Translations under genes and position numbers: made by a program
Notes under the pieces: generated by a model
The model's database searches: none
Told to the model about the DNA's origin: nothing
The model's input: the letters and a program-made list of their open reading frames with translations, nothing else
From: Annona cherimola
Taxonomy: Eukaryota; Streptophyta; Magnoliopsida; Magnoliales; Annonaceae
Assembly: GCA_030490835.1 (NCBI GenBank)
Contig: CM059972.1
Location: 90,381,137-90,445,136, forward strand
Length of the DNA stretch: 64,000 nt
Reading direction: 5' to 3'
In this document: in pieces, positions 13,256-33,259 of the stretch
How the letters are laid out: the number at the start of each line of letters is the position of its first letter
How positions within the stretch are numbered: the stretch's first letter is position 1

Positions 13256-14756
13256 TGTAAACTCAATTGGATAATTTGCAAATCAAGGCTTATTCATGTT
13301 TTGATGATTAACAACCAAATTTAATAATATTTAAGGGACTAACGTATTTGGTTTTATGTTTAAAGTTAGAATTTATTTAATATGAAGTGAAATAGTTAGA
13401 TTTGCATTGCTAAGTAAATTTCAGCATCAACTTGGGTCAAGTTGATAACCCGAGTCAACTTTAAGTGGCATTTTGGAGACAAAAAGAACAATGTGAATAG
13501 TTGACAGGTCAAAGTCGCACCCTAAGTCGACTTAGCTTGCGACTTTGGTGAAGTTGACTCTGTCTGCGACTTGAATTTCATCGGATAACTAAAAGTTGTT
13601 TTAATTGTAATTAGAAGGTTGAAGTCAAAAACTAAGTCAACTTCATCCTGTGACTTGGGTGAAATCGAATACAAAGTCAACTGAGTTTTGAAATTCGATA
13701 TTCTTGAAGGCAAGTATGCAAATTTGGCTAAGTACATAGAGTAAAGTCTCACAACCAAGTCCATTTAAGTTCAAGACTTGAAGTAATAGAAGCTCAAGAG
13801 ATGAAGTTTTAAAGTTCTAAGCTCTCAACGTTCAGTGAAGTCACACACTCAAGTCAAATTCACTTGTGACTTGGGTCAAGTACAATAACCAAGTTGACTT
13901 AAGAAGGGTTGATGAGCATAAAACAAAGAAGGAAAGTTCTATGGAAGGAAGAGGATGACCGAATTCGCACTTCAAGTTGACTCCAGTCTGTAACTTGGGC
14001 GAAACTTGGGTGATGTCACATTCAAAGTCGACTCCATATGCGACTTCAGCCGCAACAATAAAAAAAATTCGAATGTTAGCATATTTTAATGTGGGCCACC
14101 TACCCTCTAACGTTAAAATAACTCTTACGACTATTTAAGACACATGAAAAAGAGTTATCAGGGTTACTAAAAGCATTCATTGAGCCTTTAACTTTCTATT
14201 TTTAAGTGATTAATTATGAATTAAGTGTTCTACAAGGAAATACTCTTATTTCTATGGTAAAGGACTACTAGTTCTCATTTTCTTCAAGTACCAAAGAGTC
14301 TTCTCAAGTGCTAAAACTGTCCTACACAATCTATAAAGTGTAGATTTTTTTATTTCAATTATTTTTATTGTATGTGGTGTTTGACTGAATGTTGGAGGCT
14401 AAAGCCAAGTTAAGACAATTAGTATACGATTGGGATGAAACTCATTGTCTACTTGTAACCGTTGTAAAGAACCCCTAGAGCTACACTCTAGAAGTGAGCA
14501 AAGACTCTATTTGTAATCTCTATTGAGAAAATAGAACCCAAGACATAAGAGAGTGTGTGCTTATAAAAGTGGAGTAGGAAAGACTGCTTGAACCACTATA
14601 ATTTGTTGTCTATTTATCTTTACTCTCTCTAGCCCTCTACGTTTCATTCAAGGAGGATAGAATTCACAAGGGGTTTAGTTTTAAATTACCAAAAAAAATT
14701 TTAAAGCCCAATTCACTCATCTTTTCTTAGGTTTAGCAGTAAATTAGAGACCGACA
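13256..14756 (+). repeat. 3' LTR of the gag-only element
   Basis: This 1501-bp LTR starts TGTAAACTCAATTGG right after a purine-rich tract and ends GAGACCGACA. Like its relatives it holds AAGTCGACTT-type motifs (for example TAAGTCGACTTAG near 13525), but they are more decayed than in the nested copy. Confidence 0.85.
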
Positions 14757-14785
14757 TAGTAGATATTAAAAATATTTTTAAATAA

Positions 14786-15058
14786 GGGTGTGTTCGGGAG
14801 ATGATAAAACTTTTAGATAAAAAAATTTTTATATAAAATTTTTTTAATTGAAAGAAAACAATGTGATATAATAGGGATAATGATGAAGAATAAAGAAAAT
14901 AAAATTAAAATAGGTAAGTTAGTTGTGCGGATAGCTATGTAGAAATGATTAAAAAGTAGAGTAGTTGTATAGGAAGATGTGAAAAAATAATTTAAAATAT
15001 GGTAATTATGAAGAGTGAAAAGTTTTAGCTTGACTTTTTTTTATTGCCAAACACATCC
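14786..15058. mobile_element. Tourist-like TIR element, family M1 copy 1
   Basis: A 273-bp element with terminal inverted repeats GGGTGTGTTCGG and CCAAACACATCC, flanked by the 3-bp duplication TAA (14783-14785, 15059-15061). That is the duplication type of PIF/Harbinger-derived MITEs. The interior (GTGATATAATAGGGATAATG, then AGTTAGTTGTGCGGATAG) is shared with seven other copies in this window. There is no coding capacity. Confidence 0.8.
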
Positions 15059-15061
15059 TAA

Positions 15062-15985
15062 ATAAATAAGCGACTTCCTATGTGTTGAGCTAAATGTGAA
15101 GCTCTAATGTAAGCATTTTTTTAATTTTTTACATAGATGCCTGGAGAAATTTTATATTTTTAGTTTCATTTAGGTTTTAATTTAAGAATGAAAAGTTCTT
15201 CTATTGTCACCTTCTATGCCCAAATGAATAAAAATTTTGTAAATTAAGGTTAAAAATTAATAAACCACAAGTCCATTTAAGTGACTTTTAAAACCCATTT
15301 AAATAAATAGATTGATGATGAGTTAAACTTGTTTCATTTTACAAGTTATACATGCTTATTAAAACTAGAGTCAACATTTTAATTAGGGATATATATGAAA
15401 TAATTAATATTTTAAATTCAATTAGACAATTAGTATCAGAAGCATTGATTGATTATATAAAATTATATTTTAAATAGTTTTCATTTTTATTTTTATTTTT
15501 AATTTGTTAGGAACCCATAACTTGATCTATTTATGTCAACCAAATTAGAATTAGGAATAAAGTTTTATAAACAACTAATAAATACATTAGGGTTAGAGAT
15601 CTTTTAGATTAGAACAAGAGTTAGCCTTTGAGCCATAACCCACCCATTACACTCCTGCCCCATATGCTTGCCTGACCACTATACTACGCTTGAGCATTTA
15701 CATAATCGATTTAACAGTACCCCAATGACGATATAATTCGGGACTTAGAGTGATTACAGTTAAAGGAAAAATTGGGGCTAATTGTTGTTTACGACTTTTA
15801 AAAGTAATTATGTTTTAAAATTTTTAAAGAGTTAAAATATTTTTTATAACTAATGTTTACTAATTTTAATCATATAAGAGGTTCAACCCCATGTATCAAA
15901 GTAAAGTAAGGAAGATGATGAGGATAATATGAAAAGTATGTTTAAATATCTCAAATCTCAAGAACATCAAAATCAAGGATAATTT
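15062..15985. other. AT-rich stretch, no gene seen
   Basis: No protein-like reading frame, RNA gene or element end could be supported here. Confidence 0.5.
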
Positions 15986-15988
15986 TTT

Positions 15989-16243
15989 GGGTTGATTTGG
16001 CAATAAGCAAAAAGTATTAAGCTAAAAAATTTTAATCTCTATAATTATTTTACTTTTTAATGTCTTCACTTATTCCTATACACAACTGTCCTACTTTTTA
16101 GTTAGTTCTATACAATTACCTACACAAGTAATATATCTTAACTTTATTATTTTTGCATACTATTATTATATTTTCTTCTAGTTCAAAAAATTTTATATCA
16201 AAAATTTTTCATTTAAAAGTTCTATCACTTTCCAAACACATTC
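15989..16243. mobile_element. TIR element family M1 copy 2, inverted
   Basis: Reverse-oriented copy of the M1 family: it begins GGGTTGATTTGGCAATAAG and ends CACTTTCCAAACACATTC, with TTT on both sides. The interior matches the other copies read in reverse. Confidence 0.7.
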
Positions 16244-16869
16244 TTTAAAAAGAACATTCTATTAAAAATTGAATAAAAATAAAACTAAAAAACTATTTTC
16301 ATAACGAAAAATAATAGTTCAAAATATAAATGCAAATAATGAAGACGTTAAATCATATGATATGATAAAGCATTGAGAAAAGTAACAAAAAAAGGCATAA
16401 CTTTTCACATTTTTTCTGGTCACCAAATATACAAAGTTAACTAGACAGATTATTTCACATGTATCAATTTTTCCCTACTTAACTGCGTGGATGTTTTAAT
16501 CAAAATGTTAGGCCAATGCAATCATTCCTATCTCAATTTCTTGTCGGCTTCAAATTTCCCACCAAAATTAGATGACACATTACAACCATTTCATACCGTT
16601 CATGTGATAAAAATGGGGTTTTGGCGGAAGCAGATTTGGCATAACACCATGCTTTTCACTGTATAAAAAAATTTATTCTGTTAAATTAAACGATATTTAG
16701 AATTACTTTTGAAAATTTTAAAGAAAATTATATAAATTTGGAAATTTCAAAGTGAAATCTATGCAGATCTGCCTGTGTGTGAGTGTGAAACTCAATTTTA
16801 GGATAAAGATCCAAACGGTTCACTAGTCATGTTATTCATGTTAAAATTATTGAAAAAAAATAAATAAAT

Positions 16870-17034
16870 GTGGGTTTGGTATTGATAAAAATTTTAATAT
16901 AAAAATTCTGAAAAGGGAGAAGTAATATAATACAACGAAGATGACGATGGAGATATAATTTTAAAATATGATAGTGGTAAAAAAATATGAAAAATAATTA
17001 AAAAATAAAATATTTATAGAGGGTAAAAAGTTTT
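16870..17034. mobile_element. TIR element family M1 copy 3, left part
   Basis: It starts GTGGGTTTGGTATTGATAAA and runs through the family interior to AGAGGGTAAAAAGTTTT (17018-17034), where the LINE begins. The right part continues at 21421-21460. This copy was therefore the LINE's target. Confidence 0.75.
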
Positions 17035-17056
17035 TTTTTTTATGAAAGGAATTACT

Positions 17057-17485
17057 CTATCCCGACCCCCTCACAATTTGAAAAGGGTTCGGGACAAAGT
17101 AACCCCCACTATTCATAGCCAAAAAATTGTCTTTATAAATTTTCTCAATGATATCTTGAGGGAGATTTCCCCACCAAGTCACCTGATCAGAAACAGAAGC
17201 ACAAACCAAATTTGCTAGGGAGTGGGCCACCATATTTCCTTGTCTAAGGACATGGTGGATAGAGAGATGAGGATTTGCGTGGAGAATATTTCTGATGTCA
17301 GAGATAACAAAGCCCACTGGAGAGGAAATCAGATCATCATTGGACAAATAGGTGCACAGAAGAAGAGAATCAGATTCGATCTGAACAGGTCTTAATTTAA
17401 GGTGGAGGGCCCACTTAGCTCCCAGAAGGAAAGCGGTAGCTTCCATAAAAAGCGAATCCCCTACGCCCGTCCGTCTCCATCCCAT
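17057..17485 (-). pseudogene. LINE ORF2 C-terminal RNase H-like domain
   Basis: The 142-residue fragment shows the pattern of the plant RNase H-like RVT_3 domain: FMEATAFLLGAKWALHLK, then IESDSLLLCTYL, and HHVLRQGNMVAHSLANL near the end. The Glu of the first block and the Asp of ESDS fit the active-site acids; the N-terminal strand with the first Asp is absent. It is open to a stop at 17057, close to the A tail, so this is the true C-terminus of ORF2. Upstream it joins directly to the reverse-transcriptase remnant at 17525, which implies an internal deletion. Confidence 0.82.
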
Positions 17486-17524
17486 TTCTGCAAAAAAATA
17501 CCCGTGAGAGTCCCATAAACTGCC

Positions 17525-18586
17525 TTATTTCATGTTCATCAGCCTTAGAAAAATAAGAGCATTATCAGCAAAGAGGAGATGAGTAAGTTGAGGCCCCTGC
17601 GGGTTGAGCCTGATTCCGTGAATTAATCCCTGGGCAGCCGCTCTAGCAATAAGCGCTGAAATACCCTCCGCACAAAGGAGAAATAGATAGGGAGACAGCG
17701 GATCCCCTTGCCTTAGCCCCCTCTGAGGTTGTAAGTACCTGGACTTGAAGCCATTAACGTTTACACGATAGCAGACAGTGGTTATACAGCTCATAATCCA
17801 ATTTACCCACACCGGGCAAAAATTCATAGCCACCATAACCTGTTCCAGGAAAGCCCACTCCACACGATCATTGCCTTCGACATATCTAATTTAATGGCCA
17901 TCTCACGCCTTCGACCACCCTTTCGTCTCCCGAGAGAGTGAATGGCTTCATAGGCAATCAACATATTGTCTGATATAAGCCGGCTGGGAACAAACGCGCT
18001 TTGTTCCACCCCAATGACCTCGTCGAGATTTAAGCCTATTTGCAAGGACCTTAGCCAAAATTTTATAAACAACATTGCACAGACTTATAGGTCAGAAATG
18101 CGACAATTCCTGAGCCCCAACCCTTTTCGGGATCAAAACCAGGGTCGTGGAGTTTACCTTCCGGATGTGACTGCCCATGAGAGCATGATTTCTCTCCTCC
18201 ATAAATGATCTGCACCATTGGAAAATTTCAGGGCCAACAATGTTCCAATGCTTTTGAAAAAATCCAGGGGACATTCCGTCCGGTCTAGGGGCCTTAGTAG
18301 GACTCATCGCTTTTACCGCTTGTTCCACTTCATATAGGCAAAGCGGCTTAATCAGGCCCCTACTTTGGTTGTCCGAAATCTTTCTTGTGATATGGCTGCT
18401 CACCCAATCCGCTGCATGTGGAGCCGAGGATGTAAAAACCTTCGAGAAGTGAGAGACTGACATGTCCAACAACTGATCTTGTTCCCTAACCCACCTTCCT
18501 TCCTCGTCCATCAGTGCCTCGTCCATCAGTGCCTCAATGAAATTTGTCCATCTCCTATTCGAAGCTATCCAGTGGAAAAAACCCAT
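17525..18586 (-). pseudogene. LINE ORF2 reverse transcriptase, frameshifted and truncated
   Basis: Three overlapping frames together give the N-terminal two-thirds of an L1 reverse transcriptase. 18586-18092 carries SPTKAPRPDGMSPGFFQKHW and TTLVLIPK. 18075-17824 carries FVPSRLISDNMLIAYEAIHS and KLDMSKA. After a frameshift near 17860, 17863-17525 carries EWAFLEQVM, GLRQGDPLSPYLF and LLFADNALIF. The active-site motif, normally F/YADD, is FADN here, so one catalytic aspartate is lost. The rest of the domain and the thumb are missing. The reading starts after a stop that separates it from the endonuclease. Confidence 0.88.
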
Positions 18587-18784
18587 GTTTCGGTCCCCCT
18601 CACGAAGCCAATGGGTTTTCGCACGGATTCTCTAAAGTTGTTCCTCATCCTCCAGCAGAAGGTTTATTTGGAATTTGAGCTTTCTCATCGCATCATCGCG
18701 GGCATCAGAAGGGGCAAGATCCATCAAAGAGGTAAGCTCGCTTTGTTTCCTTTCAATAGCCTTCTTGAGATTTCCTCTCTTCAT

Positions 18785-19699
18785 TCAGTTCCATTTAAAC
18801 AATTCCCTGCCGCACCTATCGAGTTTCCAACTAAGAAGATCAGCAGCTGTCACATCCCCTTGAGGTTTGGACTCCCACACCTTCTGAATAATATTGTTTG
18901 CCTTTGGATCGCGCACCCAGAACAGCTCGTATCTGAACTCCTTCGGAGGCCTCCTCCTACCATTCCTCGAATCAAGTAATAACAATAGCGGGCAGTGGTC
19001 CGAGTTGGCCGCCGAAAGGTGGACAATTCTTGCATAAGGAAACAGATTGAGCCAAGCGGGAGTTGAGAGTCCCCTGTCAAGCCTAGCTTCCACTCTTTGG
19101 GAACCCCTCCGGTTGTTGCTCCAAGTCATAGGCGCCCCCACAAAACCTAGGTCCAGCAAATTGTACTTGTCGATAGTACTACAAAAGAGATCCATTTGAG
19201 CTTGATTTCGAGTCCTGGAACTGATGTATTCATTTGGTCCCGCGACCTCGTTGAAGTCGCCCATGACTAGCCATGGAGAGTCAGAATCCGCAGCTAACTG
19301 ATCAAGAATGTGCCAAGTAAGGTGGCGGCAGTGAGTTTCAGGGTGACCATAGAACCCCGTGAACCGCCATCCCAAAAACTCCACGTCTATATGATGAGCA
19401 GAGAAGTTCCGAACTGACGCAGGATGGCCATTATTCCAAAAAAGAGCCAACCCGCCACTTCTTACCGCAGGCTCCACCACAAAACAAGAGTCAAAAAGAA
19501 GTTTTCTCTTGATTCTTTCCATTTCCTTCGAATTACTTTTAGTTTCCGATAGAAAGACAAGTTTGGGATCTTTTCTCCTGACTAGATCAAAAAGATTCCG
19601 AATTGCACGTGGGTTCCCAAGCCCACGGCAATTCCATGCCAAAAGAGCCATTTCATTTGAGGTGGGGCTGGGGAAACCCCTCAGCCTCCACCTCCCCAT
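18785..19699 (-). pseudogene. LINE ORF2 endonuclease (APE type)
   Basis: The frame is open for 304 residues with the full set of apurinic-type endonuclease motifs in order: LAWNCRGLGNPRAI, LSETK, GFYGHP, LVMGDFNEV, MTWSNNRRGS, ARLDRGLS and SDHCPLLL. These residues nick the target DNA so that reverse transcription can be primed there. The catalytic Asn, Glu, Asp and His positions all look intact, so this is the best-preserved part of the LINE. The frame ends at a stop after ELFKWN, where ORF2 would normally run on into the reverse transcriptase. I annotate it as part of a broken ORF2. Confidence 0.9.
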
Positions 19700-19795
19700 G
19701 AACGACCAAGTCCAAGACCTTTGCCAGCTTCCCCACCTTCAAAAGCTCACCCGGGTCCGCCACTCTTCCTCTTTTAACATTCCGAGATCCCCCTC

Positions 19796-21366
19796 TTACA
19801 TTGAGATTAAGCGATTCCTTTCACTTCCCTTCCCGGGCTCTCCTCTTCCAACCCCTCCTGCTACCCTGCATGAGATTATCCCCAGATTCAAACCCCTCTG
19901 GATGATCCTCCCTGGTACCTCCCGTTCGATGACTGAGCTTCCCCTCATTCCCCGCCCCACTGCTTGTATCTGAATATCAAACAACATAGGATCTGCCACC
20001 TCCCTCCCTAGACCCCTAGAAGTATCCCTCCCCAAATGAGCTTCGCATCCTGCCCGCATACTCTCCCTCTGTCGGGATTCAATAGCCTGCAACACCTGTC
20101 CCCCCTCCATGCCAATCATTTCCTCCCAACCACTACACAATGTAGCTGCAACTTGCTGCCCCCATCCCACTTGATCCCTATCGCTGTTCTCCCTCCTTTT
20201 GGTAGAATCCAAAACTGTTTGAGTGGCATTTACTTTGGAGGATTCTGTTTCTGATTGCAGTTTATAATCAACACTGGTTGGTTTATCCACCTGCCCACAC
20301 TCGTCCCCCAGACAGGCCATTTCCACCTGCACTAAGTTCAGTTCCTCTTCACTGCCCGATCGCCCACCCCTCTCCAAGCTTACAGTTCGCTAGTTGGCCT
20401 CCACGGGAGTTGTGGTCATTGTTCCTGCTACCCTCAGCCCTACATTTTCCTCTGTCTGGCACGGCTGCTTTCCAAGGTACCTGATTGGAGCCATTCTGTT
20501 GTCAAAGTTCAGTTCGGATCTCAGCTTCAACTGTCTCACCCCCACCCTCATCCAGCTTCCATAAGGCATGTCCGCCTCTATGGTCTTCTGTTTGTCTTGT
20601 GACGATGTTGGGCAGTCTTTGTGGGCATGTCCCATAATGCCACACAAATAACAGAAATGGGTAGCTTTTCATATTGAAAGCTAATCCATTTCCTCTGCTA
20701 CGAACTGATTTTGATGAACATACCTCTGCGTAGAGGCTCTCTGCAATCCAGCATCACCTTCAACTTGACTTCTGCCTTCGTAGCCTTAATCTCAATCACT
20801 TCTTCAAATGTATTTCCAATGTACTGCCCCAAGTAGCACTTGTCGACAATGAAAGGGATTCCTTGAATCTAAACCCATATGGGCGTTTTGACAAGTAGTA
20901 GGTGGGTGTAATCCACTTCCCCTCGCAGGTCCTCTACAATGACCAAATTTCTGTCGAACAGCCACGGACGGCCCTCCAGCACTCGGTCCCTGTCACTATG
21001 GTCTGAGAACGATGCCATGAGCAGATTTTCCCCGATCTCTGTGAAGTAGAAAGTATTTTTTGTTCTCCATAATCGTCTCATCGTCCCTTTGAAGTATTCC
21101 TTGTTGAAAGACTTTGCCGCCCAGAGCGTGCAGAGCAGTGCGGCCTTTTCACCTGGGTTGATCTTCTTGATCGCAGGGCCATTGATCGTCAGCGTCTGGA
21201 GTTCAGCCCCCAGCAGTTCAGCCGAATGAGGATTCATCCCTGCCTCTGATACGTCTGTAAATCTCTCTCCCGTAAGTAGATTCAATCTTCTTTGGCCGTA
21301 AGCTAATGCGTTCTGTAGCAGAGACACCACTATCTTCCTATCTCTCCACAACCTCTGACCCCACAC
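19796..21366 (-). pseudogene. LINE ORF1: DUF4283-type domain, zinc knuckle, variable tail
   Basis: The first piece (21366-20869, 165 residues) has the plant LINE ORF1 pattern: LWAAKSFNKEYFKGTMRRLW, then ENLLMASFSDHSDRDRVLEG, RPWLFDRNLVIVEDL and LLVKTPIWV. It ends at a TAG where the family usually has Gln. The frame continues (IQGIPF) to a second in-frame TAG, then to a CCHC zinc knuckle at about 20590-20680 reading FCYLCGIMGHAHKDC (C-x2-C-x4-H-x4-C). Pieces 20647-20390 and 20377-19796 are the low-complexity linker that usually precedes ORF2. ORF1 binds the element RNA. Two nonsense codons and frame changes make it inactive. Confidence 0.85.
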
Positions 21367-21420
21367 CCAATCCCGAGCGCGCCCAGGTCGCCTGTTGGGA
21401 CTACAGGGGAGGGACTTTTT

Positions 21421-21460
21421 AGAGGATAAAAAGTTTTAAATTGACTTATTAGTGAAATCC
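21421..21460. mobile_element. TIR element family M1 copy 3, right remnant
   Basis: After the LINE's duplicated target (21421-21437), the sequence AAATTGACTTATTAGTG follows the family order (…AGTTTTAG, TTGACTTTTT, ATTGCC…). The terminal repeat itself is decayed (GAAATCC instead of CCAAACACATCC). Confidence 0.6.
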
Positions 21461-21703
21461 AGAAAGTAGATTCCTTTTTGTTGCATTTTTATAAAAATAT
21501 TAGTTTATATTTAAAATTATATCTATAAATTATGTTTAATTTAAAAGCTTATATCTATAACTTAAAATTTTGGATAATATTTATCGATAGGGCTGATATC
21601 AATTTAAAAATGACGATGCTGGTAATTTTAATCCTTAGAAACTCAAACAAATAATAATTTCTTTTATGCTATGATATTAAATTTTAAACAGAATAATTGC
21701 CAG

Positions 21704-21711
21704 CGCACGTG
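21704..21711. promoter_or_regulatory. G-box overlapping a BRRE-type motif
   Basis: CGCACGTG holds a perfect G-box CACGTG (21706-21711). On the opposite strand CGTGCG (21704-21709) fits the brassinosteroid response element CGTG(T/C)G. In Arabidopsis, BZR1 binds BRREs to repress CPD, and bHLH factors such as CESTA bind a G-box in the CPD promoter. The site is about 50 bp upstream of the TATA box and 160 bp upstream of the ATG. That it acts here is an inference. Confidence 0.55.
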
Positions 21712-21759
21712 AGGCATTCTTTCGCCAAAATCCAACTTACAAAATCCAAACTTTCTTCC

Positions 21760-21768
21760 TATATATTT
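21760..21768 (+). promoter_or_regulatory. TATA box of the CYP90A gene
   Basis: TATATATTT lies 104 bp upstream of the ATG. Transcription would start around 21790-21800, leaving a purine-rich leader of about 75-80 bases. The start context (GAG ATG G) has a purine at -3 and G at +4. Confidence 0.65.
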
Positions 21769-21871
21769 CCCTCAAAGACACACTCCCTCCCTCCAAAAGA
21801 AAAACAGAGCCGAGAGGAAATTCTTCTGGCAAGAAAAACAAAAGAAGAAAAGAAGAAAGTATAGAAGAGAG

Positions 21872-30685
<8,814 letters not shown>

Positions 30686-30735
30686 ATGTTTTGTACTTGC
30701 CAGCTTCTTGCAATCGAAAAGCCAAAAGAAATATA

Positions 30736-30741
30736 AATAAA
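30736..30741 (+). promoter_or_regulatory. Polyadenylation signal candidate
   Basis: AATAAA lies 51 bases after the stop codon of the P450 gene, in an A/T-rich stretch. Plant signals are loose, so the exact cleavage site cannot be read. Confidence 0.45.
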
Positions 30742-32127
30742 TGGTTAAAAAAATATTATATATATATGAGAAAGATGTAGGATATATGAAGATATATGAT
30801 TAGTGGCTATGTATCTGGAATCCTTCTGTACCATATTCATCTTGTTACTTTGTCAGAGATGCAATAATTAATTAATATTTTGGAATATTATCATGGTTAA
30901 TTATTATGCGTGTATGTTGGACTGGTGAAGCAGACAGAGTCGTCCATGCTCGCCACCAATATTCCTTTTTAACCTTTTTGGGTGTTTTGCATCTTAAGCT
31001 CTCTAACTGTGCTTATTTGTATTTTACACCTTAGCTGTTTATATTTTAAATCCTGAAATTTTGGTTCATTTGCATTTTAAACTCTTGATTTGTGACAGCG
31101 TTAAAAATTACCGTTAATTCATGCAAAATGACATAAATATCTTCAAATATTTTTTTTTTTTAAAAAAACACTTAAATATGTATTAAAAGTAAAGATGTTA
31201 TTGAAGCTCCTAATAATAAAATAAAGAAAGTTTAATAGTCAAGTTTAAAATGTAAAAAATATATATTTTTAAATATCAAAGGGTATTTTTGTTATTTTGT
31301 ATTGATTAATAGTTGTTTTTAACGGCGTTATGGTCGGGATTTAAAATGTAGAGAAATCAAAGTTTTTTTAGGGTTTCAAATACACATGGCTAAACTTTAA
31401 GATTTAAAATGCAAATAAATAAAGTTTAAAAGTTTAAAATACAAAAAATCCTACCTTTTGTCATGTCCTCGAGCCCCTCCCTACTCCATCATCTCCAAAT
31501 CCCTTTCTCTCAACCGCTTGTTTATAAAAGCGTTGCCCCTTTTGAATACTAATCGATTTCGGATTATATTATTTGTATGTCCTTCTTTTCTGATGCTCCA
31601 ATTAATTCCTCCCTCTGCCTCTGGCCAATGCCTGCCTGAAATAGCAGTTGGTGAAAGCCAGAAAGTTAATGCACGGAACAAGAATCTCGATGTAATATCC
31701 TTTTTTTTTTTTTTTTATCAAACTGGATGTAATATACTTAGTTCAAGCTGCAAGTTGCATGAAATTAAGTTGCACTGGGGATCATTATGTATTTAAAATT
31801 GAGAAATGGGAGAGGTCAAGGCTTCAAGTTTTGGCGTGAGGAGGTTAGCAACATTGTTCGATTCATACTTCCGGAGTTAGGATTGGAATATGCATTTATG
31901 TTGAGTTGAAAATGCAAAAATTAAAAAAGAGAAATTGGATTGTCAATATTTGGATGAATAGGCTATTGACATAAGTGCGCATGTAAGAGGTTCGGGATTC
32001 TAACTTAGACTAAGGTACTAGCTTCCATCTAGGTTAAAAAGGAAAAAATAGTATGCCATATGCACTTAGATTAAAAAGGAAAAAATAATATGTCATATGC
32101 ACTTCTTTTAAGATACGATGGCAACTA
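30742..32127. other. Downstream intergenic DNA with a fold-back repeat
   Basis: About 30980-31452 is an inverted repeat. The left arm (TTTGCATTTTAAACTCTTGA, then AGCGTTAAAAATTA) pairs with the right arm read in reverse (TTTGCATTTTAAATCTTAAA, then ACGCCGTTAAAAACA). Nothing recognisable in 31453-32127; the 112-residue open frame at 31458 has no family features. Confidence 0.55.
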
Positions 32128-32384
32128 GGGTATATTTGCAAAGTGATGAAACTCTTAATAAAAAAATTTTAGTGTAAAAATTTTTAACACATGAGAAAAT
32201 AATATGACATGATAAGGATAATGATAAAAAATAAAGAGAATAAAATTAAAATAAATAGGTTGAATATATGTGTAGTTATTTAGAAATAATTAAAAATACT
32301 ATAGTTGTATAGAAATAAGTTAAAAATATTAAAAATAAAATAGTTGTGGAGAGTGAAAAGTTTTAGGTGTTAATAAACACTTAA
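32128..32384. mobile_element. TIR element family M1 copy 5
   Basis: It begins GGGTATATTTGCAAAGTGAT and ends AATAAACACTTAA, with CTA on both sides. The interior (ATGACATGATAAGGATAATG) matches the family. The ends are more decayed than in copies 1 and 4. Confidence 0.65.
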
Positions 32385-33223
32385 CTATTTTATTTTTCAA
32401 TAATGTTTTTACATTTTTCATACAATTATACAATATATTTCAAGTTTACACTTTTTACTCTTAACTATTACCTTGATTATATTATATCACTCTTTTACAT
32501 TTTAAAAATTTTTCCTTAAATTTTTCTTCAAATTCTCTACCAAATGCAAAATAGAAAAGAAATAGTATTTAAAAATGGAAAAGGCAGAGTTTAATATACT
32601 AAAAATTGAGACATCTTTTAAGGAAAAAAATGGTACCCACCCAAAGCCCCTTGCCTGCTATTTTGTTGTAATTATTGCTCATGATTTGGATGATTTAATA
32701 ATTAAATTGTTGTTTTCAAAAAATAATCAAATCATTGATTTAAATATGATTTTGTAAGCTTATTTGCTGTGTTTAGTGAAAAATACTCATATTTAACTAA
32801 TGTGCACGAATTTAGGATATTTCGCTATTAAATGCGAGCAAATCGTGAAGAAACAAAGTTCAACAATCAAAATGCACTTATGTAGACTAATTATAGAGCT
32901 AAAAAGTCTCGGAGACAATTGAGGACCTTACCAACTTGGCTATGCCCCTTTTAATTTTTTAAAATTTCTTCCTTGATCTTATTTAGAAAGATTAAGGTTC
33001 TATTTCCAGCTATATAAAATTTTTAAATGAAATTCATAATTGTAATTAGAATGTAATGATGTATATTAGAAATGTAAAAAAGTATATTGAAAATATAAAA
33101 ATTGTATTTGAATTTTGAAATTGAAAATGTTGTCTTGGAAATCGAAAATTGTCTTGGAAAGAAAATACTAATTTAATTCAAGAATTTTATATGACTTGAA
33201 ACAGACTCTAAATTTTCTTCTAA

Positions 33224-33259
<36 letters not shown>

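Larger units (their letters stand above)
6721..14756 (+). mobile_element. Non-autonomous LTR retrotransposon with gag but no pol
   Basis: The 5' LTR is 6721-9884, of which about 1.63 kb is a nested solo LTR. The 3' LTR is 13256-14756. Both begin TGTRAACTCAATTGG and end GACCAACA or GACCGACA. A purine-rich tract (AAAAGGGGAA, about 13243-13252) lies just before the 3' LTR, fixing the + orientation. The 3.4-kb interior carries a decayed copia-type gag and a second ORF fragment; I see no protease, integrase or reverse transcriptase. That layout resembles plant TR-GAG elements. The flanks (GATTA before, TAGTA after) match at only three of five bases. No clear primer-binding site was seen after 9884. 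Confidence 0.85.
17035..21420 (-). mobile_element. Degraded L1-type LINE retrotransposon
   Basis: The element lies on the - strand. Its 3' end is marked by an A tail (T run at 17031-17041). It is flanked by a 17-bp target duplication with one mismatch: AGAGGGTAAAAAGTTTT (17018-17034) and AGAGGATAAAAAGTTTT (21421-21437). In transcription order it holds ORF1 (DUF4283-type domain and zinc knuckle), then ORF2 (endonuclease, reverse transcriptase, RNase H). A segment between the reverse-transcriptase active site and the RNase H region is missing, and several stops and frameshifts are present, so it cannot move by itself. Its 5' end points towards the P450 promoter, about 340 bp from the TATA box, head to head with the gene. 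Confidence 0.92.

Noticed and set aside
6716..14761. Target duplication GATTA / TAGTA around the gag-only element
   Set aside because: Only three of five bases agree, which is too weak to count as evidence.
18479..20484. Open frames on the + strand through the LINE
   Set aside because: The - strand frames carry endonuclease, reverse-transcriptase and ORF1 motifs; the + strand frames are their antisense shadows.
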